64,000 bases of DNA, taken from Carya illinoinensis. Lineage: Eukaryota > Streptophyta > Magnoliopsida > Fagales > Juglandaceae. The position numbers and the translations under genes are program-made. This document shows, piece after piece, positions 9,801 through 19,757 of this stretch (position 1 is its first letter; every line of letters starts with the position of its first letter). Where the stretch lies: the NCBI RefSeq assembly GCF_018687715.1, contig NC_056764.1, positions 1,118,501 through 1,182,500 on the forward strand, given 5' to 3'. The notes below the pieces were generated by a model. That model had not been told where the DNA came from, did not search any database, and saw only the letters and a program-made list of their open reading frames with translations.

Positions 9801-10883
9801 AGCACTACCATTGGCAGTCTGAATGGCAGATTGACCAGCATAGGGCCGAACATGACATAAAGCAGCAGGAGTATTCGTCATATGATTAGAAGCACCCGAG
9901 TCTACATACCAAAGTTTAGTTGTATTTTTACCTTGAAACCCCATTGCAGATAATGCCGAAACTAGCATTTGTTGCACCATTTCTGGTGTGCAGTAATTTG
10001 TTGCAGGAGGTGCAAGATCTGAGGAAGCACCTGAGGAAGAGCCGTGTGCTACAGAAGTTTGAAATGCTTGAGCCTGACGATTCTGAGGGCGTATACGACA
10101 GTCTTTGATAATGTGACCCTTCTTCTTGCAATAAGAACAGTATTTCTTAGGACAATTAGCAGCAATATGCCCATATTCCTTGCAGCAGAAACACTGTAAG
10201 GTGCGAGAATGAATAGGCGGTCCTCGTCGTTGAGCAGCATAAGCCATAGGAGGGAACCCTGAACTACCATGAGATTGTTCCAGAGAGGCTTGAGTACTGA
10301 GCCTTTGTTCTTCACGAAGTAACTCACCAAAACAAACATCAAGAGAAGGAACAGGCGAGCGATTCAGCAGAGAAGAGCGAACAGATTCATACTCGGGGCG
10401 GAGTTTCATAAGAAATTGATCACGACGACGAGTCTCGTGAAGACTTTGAATAGTGGAAAGAGAGGCAACGGGAACATCCGCAATAACCAAATCAGAATAT
10501 TCGTTCCAAAGAGTCAGAAACGCTGAATAATAGTCTTGGATGGAACGATTGTCATGTGAAAACAGGGCAATTGTATGCTCTAACTGAAAACGACGAGCAT
10601 CATTATCTTGATGATATACTTTCTTTAAGTAAGTCCACATGAATTGAGCAGTACGATGAGGCCGTAAGTGAGTGATAATATGTGGCTCGACTGAGCCAAG
10701 AAGCCAAGACATAATTCGAGCGTCAAGCACATCCCAATCTTTGGATTTATCAGGATTAGATGCACAATCAGTGCCATCAATATGCCCCCAAAGATCTTTT
10801 CCTTTAAGAAAAAGTTCAAATTGAAATGCCCACGTAGAATAATTATTTCCCGAAAACTTGGTACATACAGGTACAGAGTCCAT
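6861..10883 (-). CDS. Copia gag-pol polyprotein, element B
   Basis: An uninterrupted frame of 1340 residues starting MDSVPVCTKFSGNNYSTW and differing from element A by scattered substitutions only. It carries the same domain chain: UBN2 Gag, two CCHC knuckles, DSGA protease, GAG-pre-integrase, DD35E integrase, YVDD reverse transcriptase and RNase H. It ends at a TAG created where the element is truncated (after ...TRHRHCF), so it lacks only the last about 14 residues after that point. All catalytic motifs are present, but without a 3' LTR the copy cannot complete its own normal replication cycle. Confidence 0.93.
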   Translation of the reverse strand: MDSVPVCTKFSGNNYSTWAFQFELFLKGKDLWGHIDGTDCASNPDKSKDWDVLDARIMSWLLGSVEPHIITHLRPHRTAQFMWTYLKKVYHQDNDARRFQLEHTIALFSHDNRSIQDYYSAFLTLWNEYSDLVIADVPVASLSTIQSLHETRRRDQFLMKLRPEYESVRSSLLNRSPVPSLDVCFGELLREEQRLSTQASLEQSHGSSGFPPMAYAAQRRGPPIHSRTLQCFCCKEYGHIAANCPKKYCSYCKKKGHIIKDCRIRPQNRQAQAFQTSVAHGSSSGASSDLAPPATNYCTPEMVQQMLVSALSAMGFQGKNTTKLWYVDSGASNHMTNTPAALCHVRPYAGQSAIQTANGSALPIAAIGDASSQFTDVFLAPQLSTNLISVGQLVDKNYAVHFSGDGCVVQDQVTGKPIAKGPKVGRLFPLFLPVPLLSSVSSIKSFTCHNVPALSMMWHRRLGHPNAQILSHVLHSGFLDNEERSSLSLQCDSCKLGKSKILPFPLHASRASHCFDLIHSDVWGPSPVSSREKFKYYVTFIDDYSRFTWVYFLRSKSEVFRTFTEFFAYIDNQFSATIKTLRTDSGGEYLSAEFQAFLASKGIIHQRSCPATPQQNGVAERKNRHLLDVVRTLLLESFVPSMFWVEALKTATHLINRLPSQVLHMESPYFRLFAKQPSYDNLRIFGCVCFVHLPPHERHKLSAQSVRCAFLGYNVCQKGFVCYDPTLHRTGISRNVIFFENQHFFPVSSIPSSSTVVLPSFEQQFSDLHPVSSRFKPGIVYTRRSHSQSLPVAQPISDPIMLQDQSVAAPSEHLVRRSSRISVPPDRYGWFASALTTTLSNFDIPTCYSQAVKHDCWRQAMQEEIDALKANHTWDIELCPPTIVPLGCKWVYSVKIQSDGSLDRYKARLVALGNNQEYGVNYEETFAPVAKMTTVRIILALAASNDWPLHQMDVKNAFLHGDLKECIYMKPPPGLFTSSTSHVCKLRRSLYGLKQAPRAWFDKFRTTLLQFSFKQSKYDTSLFLRKSDMGIVVLLVYVDDIVITGSDSVLLGQLKTHLLESFHMKDLGSLTYFLGLEVHRSPSGISLNQHKYASDLVATAGLQEATFVDTPMELNVKLRKEEGDLLSDPSLYRKLVGSLVYLTITRPDISFAVQQVSQFLQTPRHLHLAAVRRIIRYVNGTSARGLFFPAGNSTRLAAYSDADWAGCADTRRSITGWCVFLGNALVSWKSKKQDRVSKSSTESEYRAMSLACSEIIWLRGMLAELDFSETDPTPLHADNTSAIQITANPVYHERTKHIEVDCHSIREAFEAHVITLPHVSTELQIADIFTKALTRHRHCF

Positions 10884-11885
10884 TGAAGAGATTTAATTAT
10901 AAAAAATTAAATTTGAGAAGAAGATTAAATAGAACCGAGACAAGACTAAGAAACTATAATACCCACGATAGAATATTATATCCGAAGGCAAACCCACAAA
11001 AAAATTGACCACGGTTAAAAAATTGACCACGGTTAAAATTGACCCGAGACAAATAATTGTGGCCGACCAACTGATAATGATAGAAAGAGAAAAAAAATAA
11101 CCGAGAATGATAAATAAAGGAAGGCACCAAGAACCTGAGAGCTGAGACCGAAAGAAAAAAAATTGACTGAAACCGTGTTACTACAGAAAAAAATAACCGA
11201 GAATTATAAGCAAAGGACCGTGATTAACCGAGAATTATAAGCACATTGACCGAAACCTGAAAGAGTAAGAATTTGTGTCTAACCGAAGGACCGTGAAAGT
11301 GAAAGTGAAAGTGAGGTACCGAAAGTGATGGACCAACCGAAATCAAGGCCACGTGAAAGAGTGAGGTACCAAAAAAGTGATGAACCACGTGAAAGAGTGA
11401 GGTACCAAAAGTCAAACCAACCTAAAGTGAGGTACAGCAAGTCACGTGAAAGTGAACTGTGAGGACATCGACGTGCTCTTAAGCCAACAATATTCTTTAT
11501 GCCACACTGTGAGGGACCGAAAGAAATAATACCTCCAGAAGCTGTGCCGACAGCTACCTTGGATGCAGAGCACTGACTGTTGAGCTGATGGTGCCGTAAT
11601 TGGAATCTATGGAAGAACAGAGAGCGCGCGCAAGAGAGAGAATAGGTTGGGTCTTGTACAGAGAACCGGGAGGAGAAGGAAAAAGAAGAGACCGAAACTT
11701 TTTGAAGAGCTGGATTTCTGAAGAGCTTGTACAGAGAACCGGGAGGAGAAGGAAAAAGAAGAAACCGAAGCTTTCTGAAGAGCTGGATTTCTGAAGAGCT
11801 TCAGGGGTAGCTCGGTGAGAATTTCTGTAAACAAAATTTCTGTAAAACCACAACAATAGAGATAGACCGAAAAAATTTCAAGAAA
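10884..11885 (-). repeat. Repeat-rich 1-kb leader of Copia B
   Basis: The untranslated region between primer-binding site and gag start is about 1 kb. It contains short direct repeats (GTGAAAGAGTGAGGTACC near 11340-11410) and two copies of a 73-bp unit starting CTTGTACAGAGAACCGGGAG (11653 and 11726). Element A has only part of this leader inside the window, with an internal difference from B between GGCCACAATT and TTAGTCTTG. Confidence 0.7.
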
Positions 11886-11897
11886 GCTCTGATACCA

Positions 11898-12156
11898 TGT
11901 CAAAATGGATTTTTTTGATTGATCCTTTCTGAGGATTTTATCCCCTTATATAGAACATCAGTACATGACTATGTACTGTCTAATTTGAGCGGGAAGAGCC
12001 CCTACAATTACGCCTGAAATTTAGGCCGCAGCGCCGTATGTAGCCTCCACCTATTTAGCAGCTGTGACTAGCCTACCTATATATATAAAGTAAACTACTA
12101 CAATTGTATAGTATTACAGATATTACAAATAAAAGATGGACTGTTATACGTTGACA
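11898..12156 (-). repeat. 5' LTR of Copia element B
   Basis: 259 bp bounded by TGTCAA/TTGACA short inverted termini and abutting the primer-binding site. It contains TTCTATATAAGGGG as a TATA-like region, shared with the A LTR. Confidence 0.88.
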
Positions 12157-13202
12157 CATATCAAGGGGTATCACCACAGGTAAAGTTTGCTTAGTGAGCA
12201 TGAGAACCAGACTGGCGTATTTCACTATGAATTTAATAACAAATAGGTGAAATTACACTCTTTACCCATGAACTACCCATAAACTATCAAAATTCAATTT
12301 GCACCCTAAACTACCTGTATCTTTCAATTTATAACATTGGTTAGATCTGACATTAAAAAAGAAAGTAATTGTAAATTTAGTACTAAAGAATCTTCCTCAT
12401 TGTTTAAATTGATAAAGCATATATGTATCGTGTATAGATGCATAAGTGTAAGTACACACAACTCTGAAAATTTAAATGTTGAGCATTCTCATGTAACTTG
12501 TTTTGCTGGTTTGAGGTACTTTCTTTGATTTAGCATTGCATATTTACTTATTTGCAAGCTGAAATGACATTAACAACCAATTTGTTTACCCAAGTTTTTT
12601 CCTATTTCAATCTGCAGGCTTTGGGTGCATTTTTCGTGCTTATGGTTTATATCTCTCTATGGATTGTACCTACTATATGAGATGAGGTTTGCAGTTCTCT
12701 AAACATCATCCATACACTTATCATTCTTATCAAATGTTGTACGATGGAAAAGATGTTGAGGTGTTGCTGGTAAGGTTGTAACAGTGTGAAACTGCTAATT
12801 CTTGAAATGTTCACGTTGTAAACTGTCAGCACTTGTGTTCACTATTCTTGAGATCTGTAGCCCCAGTTTTTCTAAATTTATTCCACGATTAAAGTTCAAG
12901 TTATTTTCCTTCAGAATAGTGCTCTTATTCCATGGTTATAGTTCTGAGCTTGGACTAGCAGGATCTGAGATGAACAACGGTTGATGAATAGTGTTTTTGA
13001 TATTAACTTTCACACATAGGAACTTTCCTCTTTTATTCATGGATGTAAACGTACTGCTGGACGATGAGCTCCAGCCTTATTTGCAGAGTTCCAGCCTTGT
13101 TTGCATGAGAGCTTGCTCTATTCAAAATTCTCTGCAATTAGCCCCACATGAGATATCCTTTAGTTTTTTTTCTTTGTGATGGACACCTCTTATACAGATC
13201 AG

Positions 13203-13407
13203 TAATGCTAGATAACCTCCCAACCTCCACACATCATATTTTTTTTAATTTTTTAATATTTTTTTAAAAAAATTTTTGAGTTTATTTTTTTAAAACTAAT
13301 TAAATTTTTGTATTCATTATCTATATCTTAAATATTTGATATAAAAAGAAATTAAAAAAAATGTGGTGTGTGGAGGTTGTGTGAATGGTAGGAGGTTGTG
13401 TATCATT
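13203..13407. mobile_element. MITE-like element with CCTCCACACAYCA inverted ends
   Basis: A very AT-rich core of about 130 bp is bracketed by imperfect inverted repeats. The left end reads AACCTCCACACATCAT followed by poly-T. The right end, reverse complemented, reads AACCTCCACACACCACAT followed by poly-T. It lies in the OSCA intron just before exon 13435-13623. Size and structure fit a non-autonomous DNA transposon; no clear target duplication was identified, so the family is not assigned. Confidence 0.55.
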
Positions 13408-13755
13408 TTTCTATGCAGATTCTATTACATGTAGAACCAGGAAGAATCTATTGCAAGAAGGATAAAGGACTTGAGAGAGAGGCCCACGGCTAACAAGCAT
13501 AAGAGAGAACGTTTGCTCTTGGATGCATCCCAAGAATATGCTGTATCCTTGCAACAGGAAAAGCTTCAAGTATTCTGCGAAAAGATACGCCAGTTACAGA
13601 GTGAGATTATAATCAAGCAAACGGTAATTCTGATGGTGGCAATAATTACAATTAAATTCTGCACGGGTGGTATGGGCATTTACATTAATGTCTTTTTAAC
13701 CTATGACATTTTGAGTTTGCCCTTCTTTACATTGAAACTACTACGAAAAAGTGTT

Positions 13756-13757
<2 letters not shown>

Positions 13758-13816
<59 letters not shown>
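13758..13816. repeat. (CT)n(TA)n microsatellite
   Basis: A CT run of about 40 bp followed by a TA run of about 20 bp, in the OSCA intron. The orthologous site in duplicate copy 2 (21412-21462) has a similar CT run but a shorter TA run. Confidence 0.9.
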
Positions 13817-13817
<1 letters not shown>

Positions 13818-14018
13818 AAAACTGGGTACAGTACTTTTATGTATGAATCATGCCATCTCGATGCATTTTATCATTGGTGCAGTATTCTTTCTATCATGGA
13901 CCACCGACTCTTTCCTGGAATCTGAACTTGTTGTCTTGGTAGTTGGTTAACATGTGTAGCTTTGTCCTGCCTGGAGTCATTTTACTTGCAATAAAAATTA
14001 AGCATCTGTTAAAACCCT

Positions 14019-14389
14019 TGTTGTGTCTAGAGCCGCCCAAAAATCAAACACAAAATAGATAGAGACAATATTTAAGTGGTTCGGCAATTTGCCTACGTCC
14101 ACTGAAGCGGAAACACTATATTCAATGTGTTTGTACATGATTTCAAACACTCTCAAAATAACTCTCTATCTCAAATGGCACTACACACTCTCTTCACACT
14201 TCCTTCTCTTCTAGGGGATGAGTTTTGCTTCAGACGTCCTCTCCTATTTATAGGAGAGGATGAGCTCCTTTCCCTCCACATATGCGCTGGATACAACTAG
14301 AAAAGCAATGCCCAATTCACATGGAAGCACATGGGAGGAACACAATCATATGGGTAGACATAATCAACACAAGGGGTGGACCCTCAACA
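14019..14389 (-). mobile_element. Solo LTR, 371 bp, target duplication ACCCT
   Basis: Bounded by TGTTGTGTC and CTCAACA on the + strand and flanked by ACCCT (14014-14018 and 14390-14394). Copy 2 of the duplication has the empty site (TTAAAACCCTTACCAG at about 21651-21666), proving insertion. It shares the motif GTGGTTCGGCAA...TTGCCTACGTCCACT with the LTRs of the 21812-29783 element and with the solo LTR at 30396-30838. Orientation on - is inferred by analogy with the primer-site position in the 8-kb element. Confidence 0.9.
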
Positions 14390-17300
14390 ACCCTTACCAG
14401 TAAATATCATTGTCCACGATACTCTGATTAAGCTTAGATGCTTGGGTACTTGATTAGCAGATGCTTAGTTAGGTAGAGCAGAAGTCACCGTACTTCTTGT
14501 TTTGTGAAGTAGAAATCCAAATTAATCATCTTCTACACCTGCAACTTGTAAAAAAATCATCTTCTACATCTGCTATCATTAAATTCGTTGTCCAGGATCT
14601 TAAGGTTTGGCTATGTTTGGTACTTGTGGATTCCTTGGTAAGCACAAAATCACTAGGTAGGAGTCTTGATATATCTTTCTTTCACGACATTCTCGTTTGG
14701 CCTAGTGGGAAGTTGGGAGAACCACTGGTTGGACACAAGGTGTTCTCTCTTTGCTACGCATGCATTTATGTATATTCGAGTCACTTGAGTAAAGCATGTA
14801 GGGGAGCTTGAGCTTGATAGAGGTATACGGTAGACTTGGGAAACAAAGGTTTTACTTAGGTAATTGTGCAGCTATAGGGTGGGTTTCATGTAGCCTGAAG
14901 AGCCTTTCTTAGAGTCAGTAACAGGAGAGTGAATAGGCTAAACCAATCCATCATGAGTTGTCTATTTGAATAAACTGATCAAATCAGCGGCACCATAGAT
15001 ATTGAAGGACCTCTCGTTATGTCTATGTTGTAAACGTTCATGTGGCAAATTCCATACATACTGTTACGAGGTCCTGGATGCAAACTGAGTCAACTCTGGG
15101 ACAATTTGCATTTTTGGATTTTTTGAAGATACATAAATTTACATGTCCTTAGTTCTTCCATTTTTGTAGGAGTTACCTGTTGCCTTGGTTATATTCAAGT
15201 CTCGGTGGGGTGCGGCACTAGCTGCCCAATCTCCGCATCCACTTCTATGGATCACTGAAATGGCTCAAGAGCCAAGGGATGTATCCTGGAGGAATTTGGT
15301 GATTTCCTATAGAATATTGTGGCTTTACAAAATCGGGGTTGTTCTTGCAGCATCACTTCTTACGATTTTCTTTGCCATCCCAGTCACTGCTGTTCAAGGA
15401 ATTGCCAGATTTGAGAAACTAAAGAAATGGTTTCCTCCAGCTATGGCTGTACACTTGATGTAAGGAACTCTGCTCTTGCTCTGCTCCTAGTAAGAGACTG
15501 TTGATGTAAGAGCTCCGTTCTTGCTCCATTCCTTCTGGGGATGAGTAGTGTTAGTGGAATCTTTTCTGCTTATGACTTGACACCTCAATCCCTTTGTCTA
15601 CAACTAACTCGGTACTTTAATGAAAATTTTCCAAACTCTACTATGGGCATGACGACATCATAAAATTTAAGAACCTAAAATTAGTACAGTCGATAAATCT
15701 TTGTGAACTAGGAGTTGATGCATGCATGATGTAAAATTAGGGTGTTTGTCCCTGTTGCTTGATACACATAAGAGATCCACCGGGAACTAGATTGAGCCTT
15801 TTCGTTTCATTTTTAAAATGCTTTGTTCCTTTTTATGTTATTATCTTTGGAGCACTTTGATTTCATTGGCATTTTAAAATTTATGTCACACTTAAGATGA
15901 GCTGGTGTATAAACTTTCTCATAGCCACAACACATGCACATGCCCAACCCCTCTCTGTCCATTGAATTACTGAAAATTAGTTTCTTAAGAGTTTCCCTAT
16001 TCATCCAAACTTTTGAATCCCTGATCTTTTGAACTCTTGAACTTCTTGTCCTTGCATATCCTATTGCTATTCCACTTTCAAATGCCAACCTTCTTGTTCA
16101 TCATCCTATTCTTTCTTTTTGTATTTGACTGCATACACTAGATTTTGAAGAAAATTTAAAATAGAATAAACATGCAAGGATATAATGATGTGTGTGATAT
16201 AATGAAACTCTCATTTATGTGTGTGATATAATGATATTTGCTGACTTTGAAATCGGATAAATATCCTCCTCTGATGCATTAATTATCAACAGACCAGGCT
16301 TAAACTCTATCTTGACAGGGTATCTTCCTAGTGTCATTCTCAAAGGTTTTATATACATTGTCCCCTTTGCAATGCTTGGGATGGCTAAAGCAGCAGGTTG
16401 TATTTCAAAGAGCAAAGAGGAGATTAAAGCTTGCAACATGGTTTTCTATTTGCCTGTGGGAAATGTTTTCTTTTTGAGCGTGTTGTCAGGGTCCTTATTA
16501 GATGAAATCGGAGAATATTTTACTCACCCCAAGGATTTTCCTAGTCATCTGGCTAGTGCTGTCTCTGCTCAAGTAAGCTGTTAACCTTTATTCATATTGC
16601 TGGCTCTTTTTAATATTCTTTATATTATTACATAAATTTATTTTTCAAAAGCTTTTATGGAAAAGGCATCATTAAAATGATAATTTTCTTTACATTCAAA
16701 AGAAATTGTGTATAAGATTGGAAGCTCTGGAAAGTTATTTCCAACTATTCAGCAGTTTTATGTTTGCAATAGATTTGTTCTTATACCTGTTTTACAGCTA
16801 ATATATTGTGTTTCAGGCAGATTTCTTCATAACATACATCTTAACAGATGGGCTTTCATTCTTTGGAGATTCTTCAGCCTGGCTTACTCTTTTGGGATGT
16901 TATTAAATCAAAAACATTTGGCCGTGGGAAGAAGAAAAATCCTTATCTTTATTTGCCACCCTACTTTAGGATTGTTCCTATGGTCTCGTTGTCAGTACTG
17001 ATTGGTACAGTATATGCAGTTGTGGCACCATTGTTGCTCCCATTTCTTATTGGCTACTTCTCTCTAGGATATGTTGTTTACGTCAACCAGGTTGAATTTC
17101 TTACTTGACTCTTATCAACCTAGTGTATCTTTTAACATGTAATTGGATGCTTCCATGGACTAGTCTTTCACCATCAAGCTGTGTTATTACTTTAATGATG
17201 TCAAGGTGATCGTCATTAGAAAGTAAGCAAACATAAAATGGGAAAAGAAAAAGGAAGAGTTAAGCTTTTGTTGACTTCTATATGTTATTTTTTCACTCTT

Positions 17301-18625
17301 TGTCCGAAACTTGCTTAGTCATGGTACAACTTCCATTTAGGCCCGTTCTTCATACAACAACTGATTTTCTACCTTAGGACAAAGCAGCGAATTGTACATT
17401 TGTTTTGCTGTATTTTCTTTTTAAATTATATGCGCCTCTTGTTTGTGACAAAGTTGTTCACCTAGAAAGGTATTATCCATTACTTGAGTTTTATTCTGCA
17501 GTTTTTTACGATCAAACATTGTCGTCCTGTACATATGTATAGCTCTTTACTATGTATCAAACATTGTCCAGAGTTGAGTCAAAACCATTCCCACACTTCC
17601 ATTCATATGGAACCCGTATCATCTACTTCTGTAATTGCAAGGTTGATATACACTTATAAATTCAATAGTGGTTCCATTTTAACAAGTTTATTTCTTTACA
17701 TTATCAATTTCAAGGATTATAATGACTATTTCTGCAGATTGAAGATGTATATGAAACTGTGTATGAGACATGTGGACAATACTGGCCATACATTCATCTC
17801 TATATTGTCATTGCGATCATTCTTATGCAAATTACTATGATTGGTCTTTTTGGACTGAAGTCAAAGCCAGCTGCTTCCATATCAACAATTCCACTCCTCT
17901 TGTTCACCCTGATGTTTAATGAGTACTGCAAGAAACGATTTCTTCCCACATTCCACCACTACCCTGTCCAGGTATATTACTTATAGTGCTGATTGAGAAG
18001 CCTTTAGTGTTTCTAGTCGTTTCTTGTAACACTATGCTTTTATTGTCGCTCTTATGTTACTTGTCCATCTTCCGGCAGCCATAACTTGGCAAGATTTGTT
18101 TAGTCTTGTAATAAGCAACTTCTTAATCACCTTTGTGTTATCTCTGTGGTTTGATAAAAGCTGGACTTCTAGACTTTAGATGCATCTCAAATTAAAAACT
18201 GCTGTTTCTGGATGGTTCTAAACTTGCTCCAGCTCTTCTTTCTGGATGGCCTTAGCGTATTTTAGTTATTTTAATGATTTCCTATGATTCCATTTCCTTG
18301 GTCGGTTGGTCCCATATATAGGAGCGAGAGCCTGAAGGAGATGTACCTTGGTCCATTAGCATGAAATGGTTGCATAGTACTGCGTGTGTCATTGTCTATT
18401 CGTTATATTCCAGCTATAACCTGATGATTATATGGATTTGCTTTTTATCAGAATGCCGTAGAAAACGATGAGCTTGATGTGAAGAGCGGGCAGATGGAAG
18501 TTAACTACGAGGATGCGATTAATGCATATTGTTCCCCATGTTTGCAGCCTGTAAACTTCCAGCTGGAATCAGAATCGAGCTCGACACAACCATTAGTTTC
18601 TTCATTGCCATCTGAGTCGTTCTAG

Positions 18626-19757
18626 CTTGTTTATTTCCGTCTCCATTCTTCTGAAGTACTACTCGAACAATTAACTACGCACTCTTTTGACATAAGATGT
18701 TGAATCATTTCGTCATCAACAATTTTGTCCAGGATCCTTAATTCTCTGTTATCGAGACCAATTGAATATTAAATAGTTTATATGATCACAATAAGCTAGA
18801 GATTACTACATTAATTACAATTTATATAATATCCTTCTAAGTCATACATGATGAGAAGGTACTTGATAATATTTGTTTTTCTTTTTTGAAAGTTAGAGGC
18901 CCCATCAAATGGTTGAGAGGAAGAGTTGAACTAGTTACCGGAGAGGTGGTCCTTTGGCCCAATGCACGGAATCTTTCAATAATTTTGAGAGAGAAAAACA
19001 AAAAAGAACGGGTCATGATCATATATAACACGTACGGTCATATAAAGCTGCATGCATGATTGACTACTGCACCTTAGGCAAATTTTTCTTTTATCTTTTT
19101 ATTTTTTACATTTTTTTTTAACTTCTTTAAACATTTTTAAGATATATATATACACACACAAATTTTTCAAAGAAAAAAGGTTCTGGGGAAGAAAGCTAAG
19201 TAGAATATCTGTAGGGCCGTTTGCCAGTTAATTTTAGCGCATGCAAGTCCTTATTAGCGTTAAGAATGAGAAAAAGAAAAGAAATGCTTCATCACAAAGA
19301 AGATTTCTTCGTAGATATAACATGCATTGGACTTCCACGAATGATTAAAGCGATCCCACATCCATTGTGGTCGATGCAAAAGTATTAGTTAGATCTATGA
19401 TTTCTGCTTTGGAGTTGATAACATCCAAAAACGTAAGTTAGATCAATAACTCCCATGAAAATTTTCTGCTTACCTCTAAGTCAGAAAATCTGAGTGATAG
19501 GGAAAGTTTATGGCCCAGCGAGTGTCAGTAATGATTAATTGCAAAATAAAATAAAATAAATGAAAGTGTTGGCTATTTTGGGTCGTCATAATTGACGCTT
19601 TTTAGTTTGTTTAAATAGTTACAACTTCCACCAGGATCAATGGATCATAACATGATCATGGACATAAATCATTAACAATCATTCACTCTTCCCTTTCTTC
19701 ATTGTCTTCACTTTATTACAGTAGAGCTACACTGCTGATACCAGATCAATAATTATT
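18626..19757. other. Intergenic, OSCA copy 1 to PRP copy 1 (convergent)
   Basis: The 3' flanks of two convergent genes. AT-rich with a TA/CA microsatellite near 19143-19162 and no coding signal. The same stretch in copy 2 (34422-36079) is about 500 bp longer because of extra AT-rich sequence. Confidence 0.6.

Larger units (their letters stand above)
6864..12156 (-). mobile_element. Ty1/Copia LTR retrotransposon B, 3' LTR missing, inside an OSCA intron
   Basis: Read on the - strand: a 5' LTR at 12156-11898 (259 bp, TGTCAACG...TTTTGACA), a primer-binding site TGGTATCAGAGC (11897-11886, complementary to initiator tRNA-Met by the usual plant pattern), a leader of about 1 kb, then gag-pol. Homology to element A stops at 6864, about 18 codons before the A stop, so the purine tract and 3' LTR are gone. 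No target duplication can be tested because one end is lost. The element lies between exon 6524-6664 and exon 12618-12769 of the OSCA gene, opposite to its direction. Confidence 0.92.
6524..18625 (+). pseudogene. CSC1/OSCA-type channel gene copy 1 (At3g54510-like), interrupted and frame-broken
   Basis: Plant CSC1-like/OSCA proteins (DUF221/TMEM63 superfamily) are multi-pass membrane proteins that form hyperosmolality- or stretch-gated cation channels. Exons inferred from splice sites and phase: 6524-6664, 12618-12769, 13435-13623, 15170-15459, 16293-16572, 16817-17090, 17738-17971 and 18452-18625. Together they cover the N-terminal membrane region (LIPVNYNG), the cytosolic loop, and the 7TM core (GYLPSVILKGFIYIVPFAML). 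First exon(s) encoding the extreme N terminus are not seen; they are upstream or lost. Lesions: exon 12618-12769 lacks about 50 codons between LYLLYE and FSKHHPY and is out of frame across the join; a 5-nt deletion near 16857 shifts exon 16817-17090. The intron 6665-12617 contains Copia B. Probably a decaying pseudogene. Confidence 0.85.

Noticed and set aside
6866..11898. Possibility that Copia B has a target-site duplication
   Set aside because: One end of the element is lost, so no pair of flanks exists to compare.
13471..13818. Frame reading through OSCA exon 13435-13623 into a (CT)n tract
   Set aside because: Only the part to 13623 is an exon (donor ACG|GTAATT); the remainder is intron and microsatellite translation.
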